A DNA stretch of 64,000 nt from JAADFF01 sp013153035 (GTDB lineage Bacteria > Coprothermobacterota > Coprothermobacteria > Coprothermobacterales > JAADFF01). The translations under genes and the position numbers were made by a program. Below the pieces are notes generated by a model. That model did no database searches, was not told the origin of the DNA, and saw nothing but the letters and a program-made list of their open reading frames with translations. Within the stretch, counting starts at the first letter, position 1. Each line of letters opens with the position of its first letter. Below are positions 17,380-25,283 of the stretch, one piece after another. The stretch lies in NCBI GenBank assembly GCA_026184435.1, contig CP046447.1; one strand, given 5' to 3'.

Positions 17380-18510
17380 TCATTTTTGGGAGGGGAAAGA
17401 ACCCTCCCACTTTCCACCAACTACTTTATCTTTTTCCTTCTTGGCGATATACATAAGAGCGTCTGCCAGCTTGATAATTTTTTCTAGCTTGGCTTTCACT
17501 CCCCTGCGTTTAAATACTGCTCCTATGCTTGCGGAGATAAGATTGTTTCTAACAGATAGTCTTATACGTTCGGCCACCCGCAGACCATTTTCCATTGTTG
17601 TATCAGATGCTATGACAACAAATTCGTCTCCTCCATATCTGATGAGAATATCATTGCCTCTGAGACTGTTTTGTATTTTCTGGACGGTGTTTTTGAGAAT
17701 TTCGTCTCCTTTTTCGTGGCCCATTGAGTCGTTGACCTTTTTAAACCCATCAAGATCTATCATTAATAAGGTATATTGTGAGTTTTCATCTTCTATGTAG
17801 TCTCTTATAAGTTCCAAAAATTGTCTGTTGTATGCTCCCGTTAATGGATCTGTTATTGAACCTTTTAAATCTTCCCATTTTTTCAATGCAAGACTAAAAA
17901 GTTCGAGTATGTCTTCTATCTCATGGCTATATACATAGCCTGGAATATATCCTATATGAACATAAAATATGTTGTCTCTACCTGGAATTTCCAATTTTAT
18001 TTGGGGTGGAGAGGTATCTCCTTTTCTTATTAGAGGAGCAGGAGAGAGAGCCTGTTTTCCCCGAATAAGTATTGAGAATCCTTTAACCCCTTGAAAGTGT
18101 CTGTGTAAAAATTCTTCGAGTATATGAATAATATCTTCAGGTGTTGTAGTGTTGCCTAGTTCTTTGACAAATTCTTTGAATATACTGTGCCTTTTTTCAT
18201 AGAGTTGTTTTGATTGGGCTACATGTTTGAGAACATCAAGTTCGTTATTTAATATGGATATCTGCGATCTCATGCTATCGATTGTGGCATTTTTTTCATC
18301 TATTAAGGTAAGCAAATATTCTATCGATTTATAAAGTAGTGTGAGTATGGCCATAATAGGTAGGTATACAAAAATGATGCTAAGAATAGCAGAGCCTGTT
18401 TGGTATGCTACAAATGCTATAGGGATAACAGCAAGTAGAGCTGATAAAATAGCGGCTTTAGCAACTTGGGATGGTAATTCTTTTAGAGAATGCTTACTAT
18501 TGATTTTCAC
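17380..18510 (-). CDS. Membrane diguanylate cyclase (GGDEF)
   Basis: A 376-residue protein predicted to make cyclic di-GMP from two GTP. There are two N-terminal membrane helices (about 15-65), a coiled coil (70-105), a GAF-like middle region (110-215) and a GGDEF domain (225-370). The active site is YGGDEF, and the product-inhibition I-site RxxD (RGND) lies five residues before it, so both catalytic and feedback sites look intact. The start is GTG 18510 with GAGGAG upstream, overlapping the end of the HD-domain gene by 14 bases; the two form an operon. The signal sensed is unknown. Confidence 0.92.
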   Translation of the reverse strand: MKINSKHSLKELPSQVAKAAILSALLAVIPIAFVAYQTGSAILSIIFVYLPIMAILTLLYKSIEYLLTLIDEKNATIDSMRSQISILNNELDVLKHVAQSKQLYEKRHSIFKEFVKELGNTTTPEDIIHILEEFLHRHFQGVKGFSILIRGKQALSPAPLIRKGDTSPPQIKLEIPGRDNIFYVHIGYIPGYVYSHEIEDILELFSLALKKWEDLKGSITDPLTGAYNRQFLELIRDYIEDENSQYTLLMIDLDGFKKVNDSMGHEKGDEILKNTVQKIQNSLRGNDILIRYGGDEFVVIASDTTMENGLRVAERIRLSVRNNLISASIGAVFKRRGVKAKLEKIIKLADALMYIAKKEKDKVVGGKWEGSFPSQK

Positions 18511-19081
18511 TGTTCAACTCCTCTTGTATCTGTTCTAAAAAATATTCTACAACCTTTAACCTTTCTATTGCCAGTTTGTAACCCGCTTCTGTATACATCA
18601 AGTGGGGTAGTTTGACGATTTTTTCATAAAAGTGTTTAATGTCATCTTCTATGGCTCTGCCACAGTCATGTTTAAATACCCTTGCGATACCTATAGCACC
18701 AAGGGCGTCTAGTTTATCGGCATCGCTGAGAATTTTTCCCTCGATAGTTTGGGGAGTTCTGCCTTTAGAGAATCTATGATTGTATATAGCATCATAGACT
18801 ATTTTTATAATCTTGTCTGGAATATTCCATAGGTAGAGCAGCCTCTTTGCTATATTGGCAGATACCTCAGCATGATCTTGTTCTGTGATTTCTTCTATCG
18901 GACGTCCTATATCGTGTAGGATTGCTGATAGTTTAATGGCAAAGAGATTGCCACCTTCTTTTGTCCATATCAATGTGGCGTTGCGAAGCACTCTTTTAAC
19001 ATGACCTATATCGTGATTTCCACTATCTAAGAAGGCATGAGCTACTTTCCATGCCTCGTTTATTATTTCTTCTTCTGTCAC
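18497..19081 (-). CDS. HD-domain phosphohydrolase
   Basis: A 194-residue metal-dependent phosphohydrolase of the YedJ/YpgQ-like HD type. Metal-binding residues are in HDIGHVKRV (residues about 18-26), ILHDIGRP (HD pair) and DADKLDALG. Such small HD proteins often act on nucleotides, but the substrate here is unknown. GTG 19081 follows GGGAG. It overlaps the start of the diguanylate cyclase downstream, so they are translated together; whether the HD enzyme is connected to cyclic di-GMP is open, since it lacks the HYP motif of HD-GYP phosphodiesterases. Confidence 0.88.
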   Translation of the reverse strand: MTEEEIINEAWKVAHAFLDSGNHDIGHVKRVLRNATLIWTKEGGNLFAIKLSAILHDIGRPIEEITEQDHAEVSANIAKRLLYLWNIPDKIIKIVYDAIYNHRFSKGRTPQTIEGKILSDADKLDALGAIGIARVFKHDCGRAIEDDIKHFYEKIVKLPHLMYTEAGYKLAIERLKVVEYFLEQIQEELNSENQ

Positions 19082-19139
19082 AACCCATCACTCCCGTGCG
19101 TATATGTATGTGAAAAATTATAACAAGGAGGTAGGAATT

Positions 19140-20030
19140 ATGAAGAAGCGATTCAACATGCGTGCATTCACAACATTCATGATGGCCTGGTCGTTTGTAT
19201 TTCTATTTATATCAGGTATTGTTCTATTTATTGCACCTTCAGGTAGGGTAGCCAATTGGTCACAGTGGACATTTTTAGGACTTGATAAAGATGCTTGGGA
19301 AGCTGTTCATGTTATATGGGCTATTGTATTTACAATTGCTACTGTGTTTCACTTAAAGTATAACTGGGCTATTTTTAAGTCGTATTTTGTGAACTGGGCT
19401 AGAGAAGTAAGGGGGGTAAGGTTACGCGAGGTTGGTGTAGCTACTATTCTATCCGTTGCCATATTTATCGGAGCTGCTGTGTCATTTGCCCCGTTTGCCT
19501 ATATTATGAATACCTCTGAATATTTTAAGGATGTATGGGAGGAAAAGAGCCCTATTCTCCAACTGGAACCTGATAAAATGACCCTTTCTGAGCTTGCAGA
19601 GCATTTTGGTGTGTCGGAAACTGCTATCAATAATTACTTGAAGGGACAGCTGGGACTTGAGCCGATGAATGCAACAGAAACACTTGAGGATTATAAGCAC
19701 AGAATGGAAGAAGAAGGTTATATTACAGATGAGGAAAAGATGGGAACATGGGATATTTACTATGCGTTAAGAGACCACTTTCAGAGTGTGGAGTCGGAAG
19801 GTAGTGAAGGAACATCGGTCATAAAAGGACAAGGATATGGTAGGTATACAGTATCAGAGCTTGCTGAAAAAGAGGGTATTGATGTGGATAAGGCTGTAGA
19901 GAACCTTCAAAATTATGTTGGTGGCACTATAGACATAGATAAGGATACACGTATAAGGGATATTATGGATGCTACTGGGCTTGATGCAGAGTCTATTATA
20001 TCCATCATGAAGACAGGTAAGACAGAGTAG
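19140..20030 (+). CDS. DUF4405 cytochrome-b-like membrane protein with C-terminal helical repeats
   Basis: A 296-residue membrane protein. Residues 1-130 have four hydrophobic segments, with His in AWEAVHVIWAI and ATVFHLKYNW in the positions expected for haem b ligands in the DUF4405 family. The soluble C-terminal half holds two helix-turn-helix-like stretches, LSELAEHFGVSETAINNYL and VSELAEKEGIDVDKAVENL, about 95 residues apart. The start is ATG 19140, seven bases after AAGGAGGT; the in-frame ATG 19104 lacks a site. It stands alone, divergent from the HD gene, and ends at a bidirectional terminator. Electron transfer is plausible but unproven. Confidence 0.8.
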   Translation: MKKRFNMRAFTTFMMAWSFVFLFISGIVLFIAPSGRVANWSQWTFLGLDKDAWEAVHVIWAIVFTIATVFHLKYNWAIFKSYFVNWAREVRGVRLREVGVATILSVAIFIGAAVSFAPFAYIMNTSEYFKDVWEEKSPILQLEPDKMTLSELAEHFGVSETAINNYLKGQLGLEPMNATETLEDYKHRMEEEGYITDEEKMGTWDIYYALRDHFQSVESEGSEGTSVIKGQGYGRYTVSELAEKEGIDVDKAVENLQNYVGGTIDIDKDTRIRDIMDATGLDAESIISIMKTGKTE

Positions 20031-20051
20031 AAGTGATAAGTTCTTAATGGA

Positions 20052-20088
20052 AAAGGCCGACCTGTGGGGGCAGGTCGGCCTTTGTTTT
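20052..20088. terminator. Bidirectional terminator between the DUF4405 gene and flagellin
   Basis: A 13-bp stem AAAGGCCGACCTG / CAGGTCGGCCTTT flanked by GTTTTAT on the plus side and by TTCCATT on the minus side. It serves two convergent genes. Confidence 0.85.
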
Positions 20089-20108
20089 ATTCAGGTATCT
20101 GGCTTTCA

Positions 20109-21212
20109 TTAGCGAAAAAGTGCCAATACACTCTGTGGGGCTGTATTGGCCTGTGCGAGCATGGCAGTTGCTGTCTGCTGTAGTATTTGGTCTCTTGTAG
20201 CATACAGCTGCTCTTTGGCCATATCAGCGTTGTAGATTCTGTTCCAAGATGCCTCAACATTGACCTGGGCAATCATGAGAGTTTCTTCCTTGGCCTGAAG
20301 TCTGGAGCTAAGTGCACCGATACCAGCTAGCCACTCGGATGTGTTTCTGATAGCAGCATCGACTCTCTGCAGTAGCTCATTGGCAGATGCATTAACGTTA
20401 GTAGAGTTGGCATAGCTTGTTGTAACTCCTGCTGCATCTTTCACGCCAAGGTAGGCATATACCATTCCTACGGTAATGGCAGAAGAGGCATTGATAAGGC
20501 CACTGTCTGAGCTATATACGCTTGCAGTTGCAGCCTTGCTGGTGTCATCGGCTTTGGTGAATACAACACCTAAGTTATCGGCTTTTGTGGTCCAATTTGC
20601 CCAGTTTTCTTCTGTATTGTTGATGGCTACACTGGTTCCGCCGCCAATGTCAACTGTGTTAGTGTCTGTGTTGAATAAAACCTTGTAGCTTCTCTGCCAT
20701 GTTGTTGTTTCACCAGAGTCAGCTCCACTCTGGAAGTGGAAAGTAGTAGATGCTAAATTGTCTGCTGCTGGAGGAGTAGAGTTGTCAAGAAGTCCTAAAT
20801 CGTTCCAACGGGTTTCATGAGCGATACGCACAATCTCATGGAGATACTCTTTTACCTGCTGTGCAATAGCAAGACGTTCCTCAGTTCCCATGGTGTCATT
20901 TGCTGCCTGTGAAATTTTGTCACGAATGTCAAGTAATAGATCTTTAATCTTGGTAATACCACCTTCTGCAACGGAGAGCATGTTCTTAGCATCGGCGATG
21001 TTGTCAAGTGCTACACCAAGTCCTCTACTGCGGGCCTTGAGCTTGATGGCAATACGATAACCTGCGGGATCATCTGCTGCCTTAGTGATACGCACACCAG
21101 TTGCCAAACGCAACTGTCTCAATGCTAGGTCATTATTGACCAGCTTTAGGCTGTTGAGGGCATTCATTGCCCCAATGTTGGTTCTGATCCTTGTCAGATC
21201 AGCCAGTGCCAT
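20109..21212 (-). CDS. fliC: Flagellin
   Basis: A 367-residue flagellar filament subunit. The conserved N-terminal D0/D1 helices begin MALADLTRIRTNIGAMNAL, with LATGVRITKAADDPAG and later HETRWND. The conserved C-terminal helix has LQAKEETLMIAQVNVEASWN and ends ALFR. The central variable domain is short and rich in Thr/Ala/Asp. The start is ATG 21212 after GGAGGTG; an ORF extending further upstream runs through the 5' leader. A sigma-28 promoter and a 5' hairpin precede it. It is isolated from other flagellar structural genes in the window. Confidence 0.95.
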   Translation of the reverse strand: MALADLTRIRTNIGAMNALNSLKLVNNDLALRQLRLATGVRITKAADDPAGYRIAIKLKARSRGLGVALDNIADAKNMLSVAEGGITKIKDLLLDIRDKISQAANDTMGTEERLAIAQQVKEYLHEIVRIAHETRWNDLGLLDNSTPPAADNLASTTFHFQSGADSGETTTWQRSYKVLFNTDTNTVDIGGGTSVAINNTEENWANWTTKADNLGVVFTKADDTSKAATASVYSSDSGLINASSAITVGMVYAYLGVKDAAGVTTSYANSTNVNASANELLQRVDAAIRNTSEWLAGIGALSSRLQAKEETLMIAQVNVEASWNRIYNADMAKEQLYATRDQILQQTATAMLAQANTAPQSVLALFR

Positions 21213-21244
21213 GCGCGACACCTCCTTCCATGGTTTTCGTTTTC

Positions 21245-21264
21245 GAGGGGCATCCATTCCCCTC
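21245..21264 (-). promoter_or_regulatory. 5'-end hairpin of the flagellin mRNA
   Basis: The inverted repeat GAGGGG / CCCCTC with an 8-base loop begins about seven bases after the sigma-28 -10 element, that is, at the predicted transcript 5' end. Such placement suggests an mRNA-stabilising stem (inference). Confidence 0.5.
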
Positions 21265-21271
21265 AATCGTT

Positions 21272-21298
21272 ATATCGGAAGAAGTCACGAAAAATTTA
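21272..21298 (-). promoter_or_regulatory. Sigma-28 (SigD/FliA) promoter of flagellin
   Basis: On the minus strand TAAA (21298-21295) is followed after 15 bases by TCCGATAT (21279-21272), close to the TAAA-N15-GCCGATAA consensus and about 60 bases upstream of the flagellin start. Confidence 0.75.
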
Positions 21299-21307
21299 CC
21301 CCTTTTC

Positions 21308-21335
21308 TAAATGACTTAGATATATATGCCGATGA
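21308..21335 (+). promoter_or_regulatory. Sigma-28-like promoter facing the opposite way from flagellin
   Basis: TAAA (21308-21311) and GCCGATGA (21328-21335) are separated by 16 bases, one more than consensus. The site lies 30 bases upstream of the start at 21365 and 10 bases from the flagellin promoter. Confidence 0.55.
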
Positions 21336-21364
21336 TAATATATGAATAGGATGTTAGGAGGTGC

Positions 21365-22447
21365 GTGTGGGTGGGATGGTTTGAATATATTTATGAAATT
21401 GATTGGCAAGAAGACGGGGTTCCATATATTGCCCCTTTTGATATAGATACATTAAAGGCATATGGTATAGAAGCTGATTTAGATAAACAGGCATGGAAAG
21501 AATGGTTGTCCAAATGGAGGAGCCATGCAGCACAGAGTAGAAAAGATATTTTTACCAAGCGTAATCAGCGATTTTTATATTTTATAGATGGGCGAAAGAA
21601 GATTTATAGCAAAGTGCTTTTAAAAGGCGGTGTTGTGGGAGTTTTTGTAGAGGTATTGGCTGGTACTGTGGAATGGTCCTTACAAAGAGGGATACAGGTG
21701 ATGTTTGATACTGGGTCTCCGCCACGTGGTCGCAGATACTTTATTGTTGTTGATGATATAAAAGAAAATGTAGATGAGGAACTTCCAGATAAGATAGTAT
21801 TACTTCCCGGTGAAATGGAGTTTCAGGTTGTTTATATTGATGGTGAGGAGCATATAGATGATACGATATTGCAGCTTATGGTTGAATTAGAGAAGGAAGA
21901 AATAAAAGATATAGCAAATAAGGTAGCAGGTGATGATGTGGCGATTATTTGGGATGGTAGTCTTATGGCCCTTGGTGAAGAATATATATATAGCAATGTG
22001 CCCCTTGTAGGATTTAACCGGTATATGGCCATGAGATATATGCCCAGAGATGTAGAGAGTATCTATGATATTCTTTATGATTTAGATGTTGCCGAAAGAA
22101 CTCCCTTGTTTGGTATAACGGGCTTTCACGAACACCTATCCCTGGTTTCTTCTTATATTCGTTTGATAAAACCTGAAGAAGAGCAACCTGCTACCATTAG
22201 AGGCATCGCACTATTTGAAACTCTTCACAATAGTGACAACATTCCCGCTACGCTAACGGAGCTCTATGATTTCTTAGCTCTTATGCTTCCCCGCCTTTCG
22301 ACATCAGCCCCGTTTGGTCAGGGAACGGAAACCCTGTTTCCTCTACTTGCAGCACAGGGTAATCTGGTTCACTATTTTATACCGCGTGAATATGTGGCGT
22401 ATCTTATTACCAAGGAAGTTATGAATACCCGACAGAAAAAAGATTAG
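21365..22447 (+). CDS. Uncharacterised protein, possibly NurA-nuclease-like
   Basis: A 360-residue soluble protein with no signal peptide. It is not firmly recognised. Features that weakly recall the NurA nuclease family are VAIIWDGSL (residues about 196-204), the following PLVGFNRYMAMRYMPR, and a C-terminal stretch SSYIRLIKPEEEQPATIRG. The first conserved Asp motif of NurA was not found with confidence, and no HerA ATPase gene is in the window. GTG 21365 or GTG 21371 is the start, after TTAGGAGGTG. Its promoter looks like a sigma-28 site, which would tie its expression to motility instead of to DNA repair. Confidence 0.6.
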   Translation: MWVGWFEYIYEIDWQEDGVPYIAPFDIDTLKAYGIEADLDKQAWKEWLSKWRSHAAQSRKDIFTKRNQRFLYFIDGRKKIYSKVLLKGGVVGVFVEVLAGTVEWSLQRGIQVMFDTGSPPRGRRYFIVVDDIKENVDEELPDKIVLLPGEMEFQVVYIDGEEHIDDTILQLMVELEKEEIKDIANKVAGDDVAIIWDGSLMALGEEYIYSNVPLVGFNRYMAMRYMPRDVESIYDILYDLDVAERTPLFGITGFHEHLSLVSSYIRLIKPEEEQPATIRGIALFETLHNSDNIPATLTELYDFLALMLPRLSTSAPFGQGTETLFPLLAAQGNLVHYFIPREYVAYLITKEVMNTRQKKD

Positions 22448-22493
22448 TTATAATATCATCCTATAAACAAATGGCAAAAAGGTGGTGAGGACA

Positions 22494-22916
22494 TTGGCTA
22501 TCCTCAAGGTTGTTGATGTAGATAAATGTATTGGATGTATGTCGTGTATGCAGGCGTGTGCTCGTTTTCGGTATCAAAGCTTTTCGCTCTATAGGGCTGC
22601 CCTTCAGGTAAAGACAAGGGGAGGTATTTCCAGTGGTTTTCAGGTAAACACATGCCTTGGATGTACTGAACCTATGTGTGCTGAGGCATGTCCTACAGAG
22701 GCACTGATTCCCCGTAAAGGAGGAGGAGTGGTATTTAGACAGAATCTCTGTATCGGATGTGGGGAATGTGAAAAGGCATGTCCTGTTGATGCTATTCGCA
22801 TGGATCCACAGTGGCATATTCCTATAGTATGTGTACAGTGTGGTATATGTACACAGTATTGTCCTCATGAAGTGATACAAATGGTAGAAGAGGTGGTCCC
22901 ACATGTGGATAAATGA
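22494..22916 (+). CDS. Polyferredoxin, four [4Fe-4S] clusters (electron-transfer partner of aldehyde oxidoreductase)
   Basis: A 140-residue iron-sulfur protein. Sixteen cysteines fall in four groups: CIGCMSCMQAC, CLGCTEPMCAEACP, CIGCGECEKACP and CVQCGICTQYCP, enough for four [4Fe-4S] clusters as in HycB/AorA-type subunits. The start is probably TTG 22494 after GGTGGTGAGG; GTG 22482 and 22485 are alternatives. Its end overlaps the aldehyde oxidoreductase start by 14 bases, so the two are translated together. It would pass electrons from the tungsten enzyme to ferredoxin or another acceptor. Confidence 0.9.
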   Translation: MAILKVVDVDKCIGCMSCMQACARFRYQSFSLYRAALQVKTRGGISSGFQVNTCLGCTEPMCAEACPTEALIPRKGGGVVFRQNLCIGCGECEKACPVDAIRMDPQWHIPIVCVQCGICTQYCPHEVIQMVEEVVPHVDK

Positions 22917-24642
22917 TGTACGAGTACTTCATATAGATTTGACAAATCGTAAGGTAAGACTGGAACATAGACCAGATCTCAAGGATTGGATTGGAGGCAC
23001 TGGTGCTGCCAGCAAGTTATTTGAAGAATTGCAAGGACATGAAATACCTGCAGGGGATGATAAGTCTCCTATTATATTTGCAACAGGTCCACTTAATGGG
23101 GTACTTCCACTTATGACAAAGGTAGTATCTATTTATCGTTCACCATATACAGGTGACTGGGGAGAATCTCATGCTGGTGGTCGCCTTGGCATGGTAATGG
23201 CGTATGCGGGTATAGACCTTTTGGTTATAACTGGTAAATCAGAAAGACCGGTATATCTTGTGATAGGTCCGCACTCTGTTGAATTTAAAGATGCAAGACA
23301 TTTATGGGGGCTTGATGTATTCACAACAGGAAGACTTATTAGACTTCATGAAAAACGTGCTAGTGGAAGAAGAAGTATTCTTAGGATAGGACCTGCTGCC
23401 GAAAGAGGTGTGAAATTTGCCGGTGTTAATGTTGATACCTTTAGACACTTTGGTAGATTAGGCCTTGGCACCCTTATGGGTATGAAAAATCTTAAGGCCA
23501 TTGTCGTTGTTGGCGATGATTCTACCCATTTTGGTGTTAATCCTGAGTATACAAAGTTTTATAAGGAAATATATGATCTTGTAGTAGGTTCTGACCTACT
23601 GCACAAATATCATGATCTGGGGACTCCCCAGAATGTGTTGCCACTAAATAGTATTAAGTCTCTACCCACCAAGAATATGCAGAAAACCCAGTTTGAGTAC
23701 GCTGAAAATATTAGTGGAGAATACTTTGCCGATAATCTTCTTGTGAGAAAGATTGCATGTTCTGGTTGTCAGGTTGGTTGTATACATGTGGGACTTTTAA
23801 GGGAACAATTTGGTCCTGAGCATGAATATAAGTACACTCAAGTTTCTTATGATCACGAACTTATATTTGCACTTGGTAGTATGCTTGAAACAAAGACGGC
23901 GGAAGAGGTTTTGAAACTCATTGACCAAGTGGAGAGATTGGGCCTTGATGCTATATCCTCTGGTGTAGCCCTTGCATGGACAACAGAGGCCCTTGAGAGG
24001 GGTATTATTTCCGAAAAGGATACAGGTATAAAACTTCAGTGGGGTGATACCGAGCGCTATCTGGAGGCCCTTCAGATGCTTGCCTATAGGGTTAATGACT
24101 TCTGGCATCTTCTTGGCGAGGGAACAATGGCAGCTGCTCGTGAGTATGGTGGAGAGGACTTTGCAGCGGTACTGGGTCAAGAGATGGCTGGTTATGCTAC
24201 AGGTCCTGTTTATTATGTATCTCAGGCTATGGGGGTAAGGCATTCCCATCTTGATACAGCAGGCTATTCGTTTGATCAAAAGGCTACCGAGTATACACCA
24301 GAAGCTGCACTGGAATATATCATTAGCGAAGATAGAAGAAGAGTGGTGCTAACTTCCCTTGTATCTTGTCTCTTTGCCAGAGGGCTTTACACATGGGATA
24401 GGGTGAAAAAGGGACTTTCTATTATTGGTTATGAAAAGCAAGCTGAAGAGGCAGAGGAGATTGGTGATGAAATAAGGAGACTCAGGTGGAAACTAAAGGT
24501 GGCTATGGGATATGATCCTGATAATGTCAAGATTCCCAAACGGTACTTTGAAACAGAGACATTTAGAGGTAAACCTGATCCTGAGTTTACAAATAAGCTT
24601 ATAAAGATGTATGCATCACATATCAAAGAGCTTATAAAATAA
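22903..24642 (+). CDS. Aldehyde:ferredoxin oxidoreductase (tungsten, AOR family)
   Basis: A 579-residue enzyme of the tungsten AOR family that oxidises aldehydes to acids with ferredoxin, or runs in reverse. The [4Fe-4S] ligands are Cys286, Cys289, Cys293 (CSGCQVGC) and Cys489 (VSCLFARG), closely matching the positions in Pyrococcus furiosus AOR. The N-terminal pterin-binding beta region includes IGGTGAASKLFEEL and FATGPLNG. ATG 22903 is preceded by AGAGGTGG. Together with the four-cluster ferredoxin it resembles the two-subunit WOR5/AorAB type. The natural aldehyde is unknown. Confidence 0.93.
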   Translation: MWINDVRVLHIDLTNRKVRLEHRPDLKDWIGGTGAASKLFEELQGHEIPAGDDKSPIIFATGPLNGVLPLMTKVVSIYRSPYTGDWGESHAGGRLGMVMAYAGIDLLVITGKSERPVYLVIGPHSVEFKDARHLWGLDVFTTGRLIRLHEKRASGRRSILRIGPAAERGVKFAGVNVDTFRHFGRLGLGTLMGMKNLKAIVVVGDDSTHFGVNPEYTKFYKEIYDLVVGSDLLHKYHDLGTPQNVLPLNSIKSLPTKNMQKTQFEYAENISGEYFADNLLVRKIACSGCQVGCIHVGLLREQFGPEHEYKYTQVSYDHELIFALGSMLETKTAEEVLKLIDQVERLGLDAISSGVALAWTTEALERGIISEKDTGIKLQWGDTERYLEALQMLAYRVNDFWHLLGEGTMAAAREYGGEDFAAVLGQEMAGYATGPVYYVSQAMGVRHSHLDTAGYSFDQKATEYTPEAALEYIISEDRRRVVLTSLVSCLFARGLYTWDRVKKGLSIIGYEKQAEEAEEIGDEIRRLRWKLKVAMGYDPDNVKIPKRYFETETFRGKPDPEFTNKLIKMYASHIKELIK

Positions 24643-24666
24643 GGGGGCTTTATGCCCCCTTACTTT
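24641..24666. terminator. Bidirectional terminator after the aldehyde oxidoreductase
   Basis: AAGGGGGC / GCCCCCTT with a TTTAT loop; downstream T-rich sequence is present on both strands. It separates two convergent genes. Confidence 0.7.
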
Positions 24667-24898
24667 ATTCTTCTACTTCCTCGGTAAGTTCTATTTCTGC
24701 CAGTGTTGTTGCAAGCATGTTTAGAGAGTTTGCTATTTCACTGACTACCGTGACATAGTCTTCAAGGTCTCTAAGACCCCTTATGCTACCAGATTCACCG
24801 GCAATTTTATAGGTCATCTCGGTAAACTCACTCATGCTGAGCAAGATACGAGATAATGCTCCGATACTTTCTTTAATATTCTCTCTTGTTTTGTCCAT
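24665..24898 (-). CDS. Small acidic helical protein next to a flagellar rod-like gene
   Basis: A 77-residue protein, predicted almost entirely helical (for example ESIGALSRILLSMSEFTEM) with an acidic end. It has no cysteine or membrane segment. ATG 24898 follows AAGGAGGTG at ideal spacing, so it is a real gene. It lies 12 bases downstream of the rod-like protein gene and is probably cotranscribed from the same sigma-28-like promoter. It could be a small flagellar chaperone or structural accessory, but no family is recognised. Confidence 0.75.
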   Translation of the reverse strand: MDKTRENIKESIGALSRILLSMSEFTEMTYKIAGESGSIRGLRDLEDYVTVVSEIANSLNMLATTLAEIELTEEVEE

Positions 24899-24910
24899 AT
24901 AGACACCTCC

Positions 24911-25198
24911 TTATGCTTTCATATCTAAAATATATCCCATAAGCTCGTCTGCTGTCTTAATGAGTTTGATGCCCATCTTGGTATATGTTGTGTTTTGCAG
25001 AAGATTAGGCATATCGCCGGTCAATGATGGATGCTCAGATATTTTGTATGTAAAGGCCCTTACGCCGTATGGTGTTTCTTTGTAGGTAGTCTCAAGTGCT
25101 TTGGCATCTTTGGTGCTCGCGTTGGCAATGTTGTGTGCTGTGTTTCTCAGTGCTACCAGACCACTTTGGATATTTGATAGGCCAATGCGCTCTATCAT
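24911..25198 (-). CDS. Short flagellar basal-body rod-like protein
   Basis: A 95-residue protein with the N-terminal signature of flagellar axial proteins, SGLVALRNTAHNIANASTK, and the matching C-terminal axial helix KLIKTADELMGYILDMKA. It lacks the middle domain, so it is shorter than FlgB or FlgC (about 130-150). The start is ATG 25198 after GGGGGTGG. A sigma-28-type -10 element lies 30 bases upstream. Mini rod/hook proteins of this shape are common in bacterial genomes but poorly characterised; it could be a junction or regulatory protein. Confidence 0.8.
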   Translation of the reverse strand: MIERIGLSNIQSGLVALRNTAHNIANASTKDAKALETTYKETPYGVRAFTYKISEHPSLTGDMPNLLQNTTYTKMGIKLIKTADELMGYILDMKA

Positions 25199-25227
25199 AT
25201 CTACCACCCCCTTTATATTCATTATAT

Positions 25228-25256
25228 ATATCGGCAGATGGTAAGGTTATAATTTA
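25228..25256 (-). promoter_or_regulatory. Sigma-28-like promoter of the rod-like gene
   Basis: On the minus strand TAAA (25256-25253) and GCCGATAT (25235-25228) are 17 bases apart. The -10 matches consensus well, while the spacing is two longer than ideal. Confidence 0.5.
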
Positions 25257-25283
25257 AGTAAACGACAGCAGGAGGTGCGAGCG

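Noticed and set aside
17388..17408. GGGAGGG/CCCTCCC hairpin as a terminator between the coiled-coil and cyclase genes
   Set aside because: The stem is only 7-8 bp, is part of the cyclase coding end, and has no T-run on either strand.
21213..21266. 18-residue N-terminal extension of flagellin
   Set aside because: It would be read through the promoter-proximal hairpin and ribosome site; the conserved flagellin N-terminus begins at 21212.
23584..23605. Short inverted repeat AGTAGGT/ACCTACT in the aldehyde oxidoreductase gene
   Set aside because: It is 7 bp, coding, and has no regulatory context.
25199..25283. T-box leader for glyQS
   Set aside because: Only about 85 bases lie before glyQ and they hold the rod-gene promoter; neither the T-box sequence nor an antiterminator stem is seen.
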